Shown in pieces: positions 43,696 through 52,613 of a DNA stretch of 64,000 nt. Below the pieces are notes generated by a model. The model saw only the letters and a program-made list of their open reading frames with translations. It was not told where the DNA came from and did no database searches. The translations under genes and the position numbers were made by a program. This DNA is from Syntrophomonadaceae bacterium (GTDB lineage Bacteria; Bacillota; PH28-bin88), in assembly GCA_018333865.1 (NCBI GenBank), contig JAGXSE010000049.1:62001-126000 (forward strand), written 5' to 3'. How positions within the stretch are numbered: position 1 is the first letter of the stretch; the number at the start of each line of letters is the position of its first letter.

Positions 43696-44748
43696 TTAAA
43701 GAATTGGCGCTGGGAACGAAATAGAGCCTTCCAAGCCCTTACTGTACCATACTTCCATAGCGGCATCTACAATTACGGCATCTACTCCTGGCCAGGATTC
43801 AATCATCGCCTGGCCTTTTTCTTTACCCATAATAAAAATTGCAGTAGACAAGGCATCAGCAACAATCCCCGTCGGAGCAACAATCGTAACGCTTGTTAAT
43901 TCTTGAACCGGCCGGCCAATATCTGGATCAACCAGATGGGAAAAGCGTTGATCGTTAAAAATGCGGTAGCGCTGATAATCACCGGAGGTTACAACTGCCC
44001 GGTTAGAAACCTGTAAAACCGCAATCATATCCTCAGGTTTTCTGGGATGCCTGATGCCTAATTTCCATGGTCTGCCCTCTGGGTGTTGTCCATAAGCCAT
44101 CACATCCCCACCAAAATCAATCAAGGCGAAGGAGTGATTTCGTTGTTTAAGCAATTGCACCATTCGATCAAGAACGTAGCCTTTGGCAATTCCACCAAGG
44201 TCTAGAACCATGCCCGGCTTGGGAAGTTTAATGCGATAAGGGTTCTCCCAAAGTTCCACCAGACTATAATCGACTAAAGGAAGAATTTTATCAATATTCT
44301 CCTGTGATGGTGGCTCCCATGGCAACGAATTGGATGTAGTCTGTTCAAGCATCCCCTGATGAGTTGTTAAGCCCCACAAATCTACCAGCGGCCCAATGGT
44401 CGGGTCAAACTTTCCTCCGGTCTTCGCCGCCAGGTCAAGAGCGTCCTTGGTGATCTGCCAGGTGACAGGGTTAATCTCTACTGCATTTGGAGCACCCAGA
44501 CTTATCCTGCTAATATCACTTAATGGGTCGAATCGATCCAGCAAGGCATCAAGCCGATGCAGCTCATCCACCAAGTTAGCCTTTTCCTCTGCAGAAACGT
44601 TGCCGGGCAGTGTAGCGCGAAAAAAGGTATCCATGGCAAATTCGTTCAGAATTTGCGGTTCTTTGGGTTGTTCATTTTGGTGCAGGATAAACCCAAAGAC
44701 AATCAGCGCTATTGAAACTGCGACTACAAGAAAAAGTTTTTTCCGCAC
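43696..44748 (-). CDS. apbE: FAD:protein FMN transferase
   Basis: 350 aa ApbE-family lipoprotein-like flavin transferase that attaches FMN covalently to a Thr in target proteins such as RnfG and RnfD. The N-terminus has a membrane/signal segment (LFLVVAVSIALIVFGFIL). Motifs MDTFFRATLPG, DLGGIAKGYVLDR, ALIDFGGDVMAYG and the C-terminal VVTSGDYQRY, ADALSTAIFIMGKEKG are intact. Placement in the rnf operon fits its role in flavinylating the triple-domain RnfG. Confidence 0.95.
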   Translation of the reverse strand: MRKKLFLVVAVSIALIVFGFILHQNEQPKEPQILNEFAMDTFFRATLPGNVSAEEKANLVDELHRLDALLDRFDPLSDISRISLGAPNAVEINPVTWQITKDALDLAAKTGGKFDPTIGPLVDLWGLTTHQGMLEQTTSNSLPWEPPSQENIDKILPLVDYSLVELWENPYRIKLPKPGMVLDLGGIAKGYVLDRMVQLLKQRNHSFALIDFGGDVMAYGQHPEGRPWKLGIRHPRKPEDMIAVLQVSNRAVVTSGDYQRYRIFNDQRFSHLVDPDIGRPVQELTSVTIVAPTGIVADALSTAIFIMGKEKGQAMIESWPGVDAVIVDAAMEVWYSKGLEGSISFPAPIL

Positions 44749-44784
44749 CCTTTAGTCCCCTCGTAATTATAAATAGTCGACGTC

Positions 44785-45630
44785 TTATGCAGGTTTTTGA
44801 AGATCGGTTTTGTCGATGGCCTCAATGCTGAAACTATTCAAGGTGCTGATAGCTTTCGTAGGACACTTTTCCACACACTTGCCGCAACAAGAGCATTTGG
44901 AAACGTCTATTTTGGCCAAATTATCATTTACCTCAATCGCATTTGCTTCACATACCTTCATACAGGCCTTACACCCGATACAGCCAACTTTGCAGACCTC
45001 CCGGACGACTTTTCCTTTATCGTTGGAGCGGCATAAAACCAGGAAAGTTTTGCTCTGTGGAATAACCTCAATAATGCCTCTTGGACAATCTTTTACACAC
45101 TTGCCGCAACCGGTGCACTTGTCCTCATCAATCACTGGCAACATTTCAGCAGAAATCGTTACCGCACCGAAGGGGCAAGCTTGCTCACAGGTTCCCAAAC
45201 CAAGGCATCCATAAACACAGCCTTTATTACCATTTCCAACCAGGATTGCAGCACGGCAATCCCGGACTCCTGAGTAACGAGCTGTTAGCTTGGCAGCGAT
45301 AGAACTGCCGCCACATAAAACCCGGGCTACCTCTTTTTCACGCTGCACAACTTCTTTGCCTAGTATTGCTGAGCACTCTGCCAATGCCTCGGGACTGCAG
45401 GCACGGCAACTGGCCAACTCAGCCTGCTCCACAACCAAAGCCTCGGCAAAGTTCTGGCATCCGCTAAAACCACAACCGCCACAGTTGGCTCCGGGCAAGA
45501 TATTTGTCAACAGTTCAATTTTGGGGTCGGTATCTACTCTAAACTTGTTAGCCGCATAGGCTAAGCCAAGGGCAAACAGCATTCCGAAGCCACCCATCAC
45601 CACGGCGGAAATAACAGCGGTTTCTACCAT
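44785..45630 (-). CDS. rnfB: Rnf complex subunit B
   Basis: 281 aa. One N-terminal helix, then a CGGCGFSGCQNFAEAL-type [4Fe-4S] motif, followed by several ferredoxin domains with CTGCGKCVKDCPRGII, CIGCKACMKVCEANAI and CSCCGKCVEKCPTKAI. RnfB takes electrons from reduced ferredoxin and passes them to the membrane subunits. Part of an Rnf that couples ferredoxin oxidation to NAD+ reduction and ion pumping. Confidence 0.96.
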   Translation of the reverse strand: MVETAVISAVVMGGFGMLFALGLAYAANKFRVDTDPKIELLTNILPGANCGGCGFSGCQNFAEALVVEQAELASCRACSPEALAECSAILGKEVVQREKEVARVLCGGSSIAAKLTARYSGVRDCRAAILVGNGNKGCVYGCLGLGTCEQACPFGAVTISAEMLPVIDEDKCTGCGKCVKDCPRGIIEVIPQSKTFLVLCRSNDKGKVVREVCKVGCIGCKACMKVCEANAIEVNDNLAKIDVSKCSCCGKCVEKCPTKAISTLNSFSIEAIDKTDLQKPA

Positions 45631-45662
45631 TTAAGGTTATCCCCCCTTCTAGTTAAAACACT

Positions 45663-46244
45663 TTACATAGCAACCAGGCCGGAAAAACCCATAAAAGCCA
45701 GGGACATCAAACCGGCAATCAAAAGCGCGACACTGGTTCCTTTTAAAGAAGGAGGAATGTCGGCAAACTCAAGCTCTTCCCTGATTCCGGCCATAATCGC
45801 CAGGGCCAAGGTAAATCCTAAACCTGCACCGATTGAAAAAACCACGGCATTCCCTAAAGAATAATCTTTGCTGACAACCAGCAGCGCAATACCCATAATC
45901 GCACAGTTAGTTGTAATCAGAGGCAAGAATATTCCAAACGCACGGTATAATGCAGGACTTAGTTTTTTTAGCACCATTTCGACAAACTGAACCAGCACGG
46001 CAATTACCAGAATGAATACTACAATTTGCAGGAACGCAAGGTTGTTGGGGTCTAAAACATATTTGTAGATGCTCCAGGTAACTACAGCGGAAATAATCAT
46101 CACAAAGGTGGTGGCAGCCCCCATCCCAACAGCAGTGTCAACCTGGCGGGTAACCCCTAAAAAGGGGCATATACCTAAAAACCTAACCAGAACAAAGTTG
46201 TTAACCAAAGCGGAGCCGACCATAAGGAGCAAAAATTCTTGCAT
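45663..46244 (-). CDS. rnfA: Rnf complex subunit A
   Basis: 193-aa membrane protein with six helices, of the RnfA/NqrE family. Conserved segments VNNFVLVRFLGICPFLGVTRQ and TTNCAIMGIAL with the membrane Cys (CPF, NCA) that coordinate the intramembrane [2Fe-2S] cluster with RnfE. The stop of rnfE and start of rnfA are contiguous. Confidence 0.97.
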   Translation of the reverse strand: MQEFLLLMVGSALVNNFVLVRFLGICPFLGVTRQVDTAVGMGAATTFVMIISAVVTWSIYKYVLDPNNLAFLQIVVFILVIAVLVQFVEMVLKKLSPALYRAFGIFLPLITTNCAIMGIALLVVSKDYSLGNAVVFSIGAGLGFTLALAIMAGIREELEFADIPPSLKGTSVALLIAGLMSLAFMGFSGLVAM

Positions 46245-46913
46245 TTAGATACCCTCCCTCTGTGCACCCTGTGAATGGCAGGCTGGTGCCAGATTGCGAT
46301 GCAGCCGCCCCGTTTTCCTGCTCTGTGCCATGCCGATCAGGTTAATGGCAAATACAATTAATCCCATGGTAATAAAAGCTCCGGGGGGTTTTAACATGAT
46401 CATCCAGGGAACAAAATTTGCTCCTAACAAGTTAATGCCAAATACCCCGCCGGTCCCCAGAAGCTCCCGTAAAGAACCAATTAGAACTAATGCCCAGGCA
46501 AATCCAAATCCCATACCAACTGCATCGGTAATGGAACGCATAACAGGCATTTTGGATGCAAAGGCTTCAGCCCGGGCCAGAATCATGCAGTTAACCACAA
46601 TCAAAGGAACAAATATACCCAATACTTTATGAATAGCAGGCACTAACGCAGCTAGCAGCATATCCACAATAGTCACAAAAGTAGCTATCACCACTATGAA
46701 CACAGGTATTCTTACCTGCTTTGGTATCACGTTTCTAAAAACAGAGATCAATAAGCTGGAGCAGACCAGCACTGCTGTTGTAGCAACTCCCATGGTAAAT
46801 CCGTTGATAGCAGAAGTGGTTACCGCCAATGTGGGGCACATGCCGATCATCATTCTAAAAATGGCGTTTTCTTTCCATAATCCCCTGATTAAGTCTCCCC
46901 AGTAAACACGCAC
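46245..46913 (-). CDS. rnfE: Rnf complex subunit E
   Basis: About 222 aa with six helices, RnfE/NqrD family. MIGMCPTLAVTTSAING and VNCMILARAEAFA carry the conserved Cys partners of RnfA. GTG at 46913 has GGGGGGG 8 nt upstream; a GTG three codons earlier overlaps that site. The C-terminal tail (RKTGRLHRNLAPACHSQGAQ) is polar and longer than usual. Confidence 0.94.
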   Translation of the reverse strand: MRVYWGDLIRGLWKENAIFRMMIGMCPTLAVTTSAINGFTMGVATTAVLVCSSLLISVFRNVIPKQVRIPVFIVVIATFVTIVDMLLAALVPAIHKVLGIFVPLIVVNCMILARAEAFASKMPVMRSITDAVGMGFGFAWALVLIGSLRELLGTGGVFGINLLGANFVPWMIMLKPPGAFITMGLIVFAINLIGMAQSRKTGRLHRNLAPACHSQGAQREGI

Positions 46914-46929
46914 TGCAGCCACCCCCCCT

Positions 46930-48588
46930 TTATGATCCTAAACGGCCGCGGTAAAAATCCGCCGCTGCTTTGGCTTTTTCGCGCACAGTGTTGGCAAAGG
47001 CTTCGGCAGAAACAGTCGCCATTGTTATTCCATCCAGATCCTGCCCAATGGTTAAGCTGCCGCTAATCTGCTTGCCGGCAAACTGACCCGTAAATGCCGC
47101 CTCGCCAACTTTAGTTCCCAAGCCAGGTGTTTCCTTATTCTCCAATAATTTCACCCCGACTATGGATTTCAGGTCTTTATCCAGCGCTATGGCTATTTGC
47201 ATAGGTCCGCCATAGCCTTTGCCATAAACCAGCAACAAAATGCCCAGGGTATCGCCTTTTTCGGTCTTAACCAGGTAAGCTTTATCTTCCGGAGCAAAGC
47301 CGCTTGGAGTACCCGCTAAAGCGGAGACTGCAAGCTTCCCTTTGCCAGACCAAAGTTCTTGGGCAACGGTATCCTGCACCCTCACCTGAGCTGCCGGTGG
47401 TTTTGGTGGTGCAGGCTGCTCCTTGGGAGGTGCAACCGGTGCCGGGGCTGGCTTGGGTGCTGGGATTGGTGCCGGTTTTGGTGCCGGATCCTTAGCCGGC
47501 TCTGCCGGGACAGATATTTGCTGTGGTATAACTTTAATGGCATCTATTCCGGCCTTAAAGTGTTCAGCAGCAACCCTTGTTTTTTCACGCACCGCATCAA
47601 CTACACCTTGGGCCGAAACGGTAGCCATTGTTATTCCATCTACATCTTGCCCTAGGATAAAGGTATCCTTTAAGGGTTTGCCAACGAATTGACCTACAAA
47701 GGGCTCTTCGCCAACTTTTGTACCCAATCCGGGTGTTTCCTTATTCTCCAGCAGGCGGATACCTGTAACCTTTGCCAGATCTTTATCCATGCCAACAGCT
47801 AATTGCATTGGCCCGCCGTAGCCATTTCCTATCACAACCAATAGCAGGCCAAGGTTTTCACCTTTTTCGGATTTTACCAGGTAGACCTTCTCCTCAGCCG
47901 AGAAGGCTGCTGGCACTTCTACTGCGACAAGCTGCAGGGAACCCATTCCAGTCCACAATTCGCCTGCCAGAACTGGTAAATCAATCTTAACTGGCTCCTC
48001 AAGAGGAGGTTGTTCAACCGGAACCGGTGGCGGCAATTCGCCCACATCCTGCCCCAGATGCTTTAATACTGCTCTGGTTTGCAGTCCAACTGCTTTCGCC
48101 ACTGCTTTGGCCGAAACGGTAGCCCCTGAGAGGGCATCAATATCTTGGCCAATCTGGAAATTATCAAGGATTGATTTTCCCTTGAATTGGCCCAGGAAGC
48201 CAGGTTCCTCGATCCTGGTACCCACGCCAGGAGTTTCTTGATGCCCCAAAATCTTAATGGAAATTACTTTTTTATTTTCGGGCTCGATACCGATCAGTAG
48301 CTTAATATCTCCTACGAAACCCTTGGCAATGGTTTCGAAAACAATGCCCAGTGTTTTTCCAGCATCGTCAAAGGCCTTGAAAAGGGTACCTTGGACCTCC
48401 GGCGGAGCAGTATCCATCTTCTCGAATCTCTTGGCATCAGGGACAACAGCTTTTAGTCCCTCCGCTACCTCTTGCATTTGTCTGGCCTCAACAATAGGTG
48501 CGGTATATTTATAAAAAGCACCCAAGGCACCACCGGAAATGAAGCCTACCAGACCTAAAACCAGCACCAGACGGATAATTTCACGCAT
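46930..48588 (-). CDS. rnfG: RnfG with three FMN-binding domains
   Basis: 552 aa, against roughly 180-210 aa for an ordinary RnfG. One N-terminal membrane helix (LVLVLGLVGFISGGALGAF) is followed by three FMN-bind domains at about 60-175, 205-345 and 405-550. Each has an ETPGxGT segment and a flavinylation motif: D151-xxSGAT157, D317-xxTMAT323 and D519-xxTMAT525. Thr157, 323 and 525 are the expected FMN sites for ApbE. Domains 2 and 3 are near-copies of each other; domain 1 is the canonical RnfG unit. Pro-rich linkers separate them, the second (about 362-400) made of PAP/KPAP repeats. Its start overlaps rnfD by 8 nt. The extra flavins would lie outside the membrane. Confidence 0.93.
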   Translation of the reverse strand: MREIIRLVLVLGLVGFISGGALGAFYKYTAPIVEARQMQEVAEGLKAVVPDAKRFEKMDTAPPEVQGTLFKAFDDAGKTLGIVFETIAKGFVGDIKLLIGIEPENKKVISIKILGHQETPGVGTRIEEPGFLGQFKGKSILDNFQIGQDIDALSGATVSAKAVAKAVGLQTRAVLKHLGQDVGELPPPVPVEQPPLEEPVKIDLPVLAGELWTGMGSLQLVAVEVPAAFSAEEKVYLVKSEKGENLGLLLVVIGNGYGGPMQLAVGMDKDLAKVTGIRLLENKETPGLGTKVGEEPFVGQFVGKPLKDTFILGQDVDGITMATVSAQGVVDAVREKTRVAAEHFKAGIDAIKVIPQQISVPAEPAKDPAPKPAPIPAPKPAPAPVAPPKEQPAPPKPPAAQVRVQDTVAQELWSGKGKLAVSALAGTPSGFAPEDKAYLVKTEKGDTLGILLLVYGKGYGGPMQIAIALDKDLKSIVGVKLLENKETPGLGTKVGEAAFTGQFAGKQISGSLTIGQDLDGITMATVSAEAFANTVREKAKAAADFYRGRLGS

Positions 48589-49531
48589 GTCTTGTCACCC
48601 CCGACCTCTTTGGACGTAGATATTTATTTATAAGAGGTGTGAGCCCGTTCATCAGGAGAATTGCATAAGCCACACCTTCGGGATAGCCACCCCACTGCCT
48701 AATAACCACTAGAATGATTCCCGCTCCGATGCCAAAAGCCCAGCGACCTTTCTTGGTGTATGGCGTTGTAACAGGATCGCCTGCCAGGTAGAAGGCAGCG
48801 AAGACCAGTCCGCCTGCTAATAAATGCCAGACTGGATCCTGCCCCAAGAAATTTGTTAAGGTAAAGACCGTACCTAAAAAAGCAGCAGGCATCCGCCAAT
48901 CAACATAGCCAAGAACTACCAGCGCAATACCTCCAAAGATCAAGGGCAAAACCACCGCTTCTCCTAAAAAACCGCCAAAGTTACCCAGCAACAATTCCTG
49001 ATACCCTGGAACCTGCTGTTTTGCAGCCCACATTTCCAAAGGGCTTGACACCGGCTGGGAGTTAACCGGGGAAATCCATTTAGTCATCGGACTAAAAAAA
49101 GAGGTTACTAAAAACACCTTGCCAACCAATGCAGGGTTAAACGGGTTGGCTCCTAAACCACCAAAAGCGTGTTTGCCGAGAGCGATTGCCACAAAGGCAC
49201 CGATAACCGCCATCCAGGTGGGAAGGGCCGGAGAAAGGGTAAAGGCCAAAATTAGGCCAGTTAATGCAGCTGTCCCATCACTTACTGTAATGGGTTTGTT
49301 TCTGAGTTTTTGTATCAACGCCTCTGTTCCAACAGCCACACCCATACACACCACAATTATTCTTACGGCCTCAAAACCGTATAAATAAACTGCAAATAGC
49401 ACTGCCGGTAATAAGGAAAGCAAGGTTGTTAACACAATTTTATTTACCGTCAGTCCACAGTGGACATGGGGAGCAGCGCTGAGCAGCAATAAGCCGGATG
49501 GGCTTTTTCCCACATTTTCTGTTGCCGCCAC
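48581..49531 (-). CDS. rnfD: Rnf complex subunit D
   Basis: About 316-aa membrane protein, RnfD/NqrB family, with eight or nine helices. DPVTTPYTKKGRWAFGIGAG carries the region of the covalent FMN attachment, and PAVLFAVYLYG, GKHAFGGLGANPFNPALVGKVFL and YPEGVAYAILLMN are typical. GTG at 49531 is used, seven nt after GGAGG; a TTG one codon earlier is possible. It overlaps rnfG by 8 nt. Confidence 0.95.
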   Translation of the reverse strand: MAATENVGKSPSGLLLLSAAPHVHCGLTVNKIVLTTLLSLLPAVLFAVYLYGFEAVRIIVVCMGVAVGTEALIQKLRNKPITVSDGTAALTGLILAFTLSPALPTWMAVIGAFVAIALGKHAFGGLGANPFNPALVGKVFLVTSFFSPMTKWISPVNSQPVSSPLEMWAAKQQVPGYQELLLGNFGGFLGEAVVLPLIFGGIALVVLGYVDWRMPAAFLGTVFTLTNFLGQDPVWHLLAGGLVFAAFYLAGDPVTTPYTKKGRWAFGIGAGIILVVIRQWGGYPEGVAYAILLMNGLTPLINKYLRPKRSGVTRHA

Positions 49532-49573
49532 CAAGAACCCTCCTTCTTCTAAGCCTTAAAAGGACTCCGAATA

Positions 49574-50854
49574 TCAGCTGATCTGTTGTTTTGCTAGTTG
49601 AACCAGTTGAACAAGCGGCCTTGACGCCGGACATACGTATGCACATAAACCACACTCGGTACAGCGGCCCAAGCCCTCCTCTTTTGCCCTATCCCACTTG
49701 GAAAAAGCCGCATAGGTTCCAATCTTCATCGGCAATAAGCCTTCAGGGCAGTTTTCGGTGCAACGCCCGCAACGTATACAAGGGTTATTCACCGGACTGT
49801 ATAATTCATTCTGGCTAAACGCAATAATGCCGGCCACACCACTGGCTACTGGAAGATCAGTTCTAGCTACCGCTATGCCGGTAAGGGGAGTACCAACTAC
49901 AACCTTAGCAAGCTTTTCATTTTGCAGTCCGGCATGCTGCAACACTTCTCCAATAGGCGTTCCGATAGGTACCACGTAATTTCCAGGATTGGTGATTGCG
50001 GTGCCCACCAGCGAAACAATCTGGGAGATATGTGGCTCACCTCTGGTTATGGCATTTGCTGCAGCCAGGACAACAAATGGAGAAATAACCAAAAAGCCTT
50101 CTTCCGCTGGCAACTGACCGGATTTTAGATTAACACCGCATAATAAAGAAATCAGGTATTTATCTTCGCTTAGCATAGGACTCCAAGGCGCGGCAATTAC
50201 CTCAAGCTCTGCCAGAGAAGCCTCCGCACTTTTAATCATTGCTACTGCAGTTTTTTGAGATTCAGGCACAGCCACAATTAGTTTAGCTGGAGAGTAGAGT
50301 CTAATCAGTATTTTTAGACCGGAAAGGAAATCTTCGCAATAATCCTTCAAAGGTGATAAGACAGCAGGGAAAAAGGGTTGTCCAATACACCCATTAATAA
50401 TAATTGTCTTTATCCCTTCTGAAAGCAAAGGAAAGGTTGCATGGCCTGCTCCATTGCCCCTATTGGATATCACTAACCCGGCTGATCTTAACAGCTCATA
50501 GATTTGTTCCGGCCCCATGGAACCGCTTTTGTTTACATTAAGGAATTCCGCTTCGTCGCTGCCATCATTTTCAATAGTTACATTATTTACCTGCTTGCCC
50601 AAATAATTAGCAATTGTGCCTAGCTGAACTACAGTACCGGAAATTGAGCTTCTGTAAACCAAACCATTTTTTCCGCTACATTCAGCCACTATTTGTCCTC
50701 GCTTAACTTTGTCGCCAACTTTAACTACTGTTCGACAAGAATCCCCCTCGCGTCCACAGGTAATATGAACACGAGTCGGGGGCGGCAAAGGAGAGGAACC
50801 CAAATTAACCATACTGGGCAAGATCCTCTCTCTAATCACCAGTTTGGTGCCCAC
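49574..50854 (-). CDS. rnfC: Rnf complex subunit C
   Basis: 426 aa, NADH-binding subunit. N-terminal biotinyl-like domain (CGREGDSCRTVVKVGDKVKRGQ... SGTVVQLG), an NqrF/Nuo51-like part (NGCIGQPFFPAVLSPL), and two C-terminal [4Fe-4S] motifs CIRCGRCTENCPEGLLP and CTECGLCAYVCPAS. First gene of the operon; GTG start after GGAGGG. The Rossmann-like glycine-rich segment is less obvious than in other RnfC proteins, so NADH as partner is assumed from the family. Confidence 0.94.
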   Translation of the reverse strand: MGTKLVIRERILPSMVNLGSSPLPPPTRVHITCGREGDSCRTVVKVGDKVKRGQIVAECSGKNGLVYRSSISGTVVQLGTIANYLGKQVNNVTIENDGSDEAEFLNVNKSGSMGPEQIYELLRSAGLVISNRGNGAGHATFPLLSEGIKTIIINGCIGQPFFPAVLSPLKDYCEDFLSGLKILIRLYSPAKLIVAVPESQKTAVAMIKSAEASLAELEVIAAPWSPMLSEDKYLISLLCGVNLKSGQLPAEEGFLVISPFVVLAAANAITRGEPHISQIVSLVGTAITNPGNYVVPIGTPIGEVLQHAGLQNEKLAKVVVGTPLTGIAVARTDLPVASGVAGIIAFSQNELYSPVNNPCIRCGRCTENCPEGLLPMKIGTYAAFSKWDRAKEEGLGRCTECGLCAYVCPASRPLVQLVQLAKQQIS

Positions 50855-50978
50855 CAGCAGCCCTCCTTGTGAATGTTATTGTTATCACCTTTTTTACAAA
50901 CATACTCCACTTGATTTAATAAATAAAGTACAGTTTTATTGACTTGGAAAAATTCCTCCTTCCGCAAAAGTTTTTAAA

Positions 50979-51764
50979 TTATACTCGACGAGGGATAAAA
51001 ATGGTCTCAATCAAATCAAGCAGAGTCCGCATTGTTTGATAAGGTATTTGTCCGGGTGCAGAAGGAGAATCACCAGCCGCGAACACAATATCGGAACCAA
51101 AGAAACTGGCCAAAATGCGGGAGGGGATACCCATTTGCCCCATAGAAATACCGATGACTGGAATGCTTAATCCTGCTGACTTTGCCTCCCAAACCGCATG
51201 CCAAAGTTCTAAAACGTCTGCGGTATTAACAGGAGTAACTGCTATTTTCGCTATTCTTGCGCCAAAGTCCTGCATGCCAAGTAATTTATCCCGCATGACA
51301 CACCTATTTGGAGTACCATAAAAATCATGAAAGGAAAGAATTGTATAAACACCGAAATCTGCAGCTTCGTCTAATATATTTTTACGCTGTTTTTGTTCCA
51401 TGCTTAGCTCAATATCAATCAAAGCAATTTGAGAAGATCTAATTGCCCGGGAAACCAGTTCCAACCTCTCGGCTGTTTCCATAAATCTATAACCGCCCTC
51501 CGCGCTATCCCGCAGAGTAAAAATTACAGGGGTGTCAGGCATGGCCTTCTTTAATTTATCTACAATAACAATTAATGAAGACTGATTAAGGCCTAAAAAA
51601 TAATCAGCTCGCCATTCAATCAGATCGGGCTTTGCATTACTTATATGGTTAAGTTGTATTTCTAATCCTGCAAAGGTAGTTGCCGCTATTGGAACGCATA
51701 TCAGCATCTTTTCTCCGCCAATTTCCACAGTTCCAATTCTAATGGGTTTTGTTACTCCTGCCAT
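50979..51764 (-). CDS. aroD: 3-dehydroquinate dehydratase, type I
   Basis: 261-aa Schiff-base enzyme of the shikimate pathway. The catalytic His and Lys regions are visible as SFHDFYGTP and AKIAVTPVN, and PVIGISMGQMGIPSRI with GSDIVFAAGDSPSAPGQI completes the fold. ATG at 51764 has AAAGGGG upstream; a longer in-frame extension runs into the terminator of the previous unit. It is separated from aroBKCE by about 15 kb and stands alone. The rnfC start at 50854 is 125 nt downstream; that gap holds an AGGAGG-type purine run and AT-rich sequence but no confident promoter. Confidence 0.95.
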   Translation of the reverse strand: MAGVTKPIRIGTVEIGGEKMLICVPIAATTFAGLEIQLNHISNAKPDLIEWRADYFLGLNQSSLIVIVDKLKKAMPDTPVIFTLRDSAEGGYRFMETAERLELVSRAIRSSQIALIDIELSMEQKQRKNILDEAADFGVYTILSFHDFYGTPNRCVMRDKLLGMQDFGARIAKIAVTPVNTADVLELWHAVWEAKSAGLSIPVIGISMGQMGIPSRILASFFGSDIVFAAGDSPSAPGQIPYQTMRTLLDLIETIFIPRRV

Positions 51765-51802
51765 TTTAAATACCCCTTTGCTTTTTGCCTGGTGGTCAGC
51801 AA

Positions 51803-51833
51803 AAATAGCCATCCTGACCGAGATGGCTATTTC
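51803..51833. terminator. Terminator upstream of aroD
   Basis: Stem AAATAGCCATC/GATGGCTATTT, 11 bp, AT-flanked on both sides. Ends the transcript of the two small genes at 52.0-52.5 kb. The stretch 51834-52034 is AT-rich and holds nothing I recognise. Confidence 0.75.
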
Positions 51834-52034
51834 TATATATTGTCAATACTACCAGGTGTGAGGATATCAGAACAAGGTAGTTACACATTTCTGCTGTCAT
51901 TATAAACCCAATTTTCAGCACAGTCAAATAAGTATTATTTTATATTCGTATTAGCTGTTTTAATATTATTTTATAGTATTCTCATTTTTTTGCAGGTCTG
52001 CTAATTGCCAGCGAACCGCTGACAAAGCCGCTTT

Positions 52035-52205
52035 TCATTCATTGTGGAAACCAAAAAGAAATAGAATCAACAAAAACATCAGAAACATTCTGTTCTGTGC
52101 CAGTGGAAGAGGAGTTGGACATCCGCTATTATCTTTGTCCGCCCCTTCAGTAGCAGTGTTTTTCCGCAAATCCTCGCTATTAGGCTGCGAAAAGATTTGG
52201 GACAT
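52035..52205 (-). CDS. Small protein, 56 aa, with C-terminal membrane helix
   Basis: Read from the ATG at 52205, with GAGGGGGTGATAACG ahead of it, one of the best binding sites in the window. The first 38 residues are polar (SQPNSEDLRKNTATEGADKD, with one Cys in DNSGCPTP) and the end, from Arg39, is a single hydrophobic helix (RMFLMFLLILFLFGFHNE), so it is likely a tail-anchored or peripheral membrane protein. It is 45 nt after the 77-aa gene and before a terminator, so the two form an operon. Not recognised as any known family; the size and composition resemble small spore-associated proteins, but that is a guess. Confidence 0.6.
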   Translation of the reverse strand: MSQIFSQPNSEDLRKNTATEGADKDNSGCPTPLPLAQNRMFLMFLLILFLFGFHNE

Positions 52206-52250
52206 CGTTATCACCCCCTCATAAACGTTTTTATAGCCGAATCGATGCGC

Positions 52251-52484
52251 TTATTCAAGCCTGTTTCTCTGATTTATCATTGAAATAAAGAGTTTTTCTA
52301 AAGCTTGAAACTCTTCAGGAGACATTTTTTGCTTCACCATAGCAATTGAGCTGGCGAACATTTGCGTTAAGCCTTCTTTGTTCATTGAATTCAGCATAGC
52401 TTCCAAAGCTGCCAAGTCTATACCCTGCAGCATACTTTTGAACGGCTCAGGGATTGAATTAGGATCTATTTTTATATGGGTCAT
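52251..52484 (-). CDS. Hypothetical protein, 77 aa
   Basis: 77 aa, strongly alpha-helical and soluble: DPNSIPEPFKSMLQGIDLAALEAMLNSMNKEGLTQMF and MSPEEFQALEKLFISMINQ. AGGAGG precedes the ATG. The family is not recognised. It lies in a small operon with the 56-aa membrane protein, after the PBP gene. Function unknown. Confidence 0.65.
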   Translation of the reverse strand: MTHIKIDPNSIPEPFKSMLQGIDLAALEAMLNSMNKEGLTQMFASSIAMVKQKMSPEEFQALEKLFISMINQRNRLE

Positions 52485-52613
52485 TTTACCGCCTCCTGTT
52501 TTATAGTTACATTACATTACTATGAAAAAAGCAACGGTTTTGCCTCTTCTCATGTTCAAATTATGCAATAAAACTTTTATAGGCTCCCAGCCACATAAAT
52601 GGATAAAACAATT

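Noticed and set aside
50920-50970. AGGAGGAATTTTT run before rnfC as a sigma-H promoter
   Set aside because: The -35-like part is good but no GAAT element occurs 11-12 bp downstream; left uncalled.
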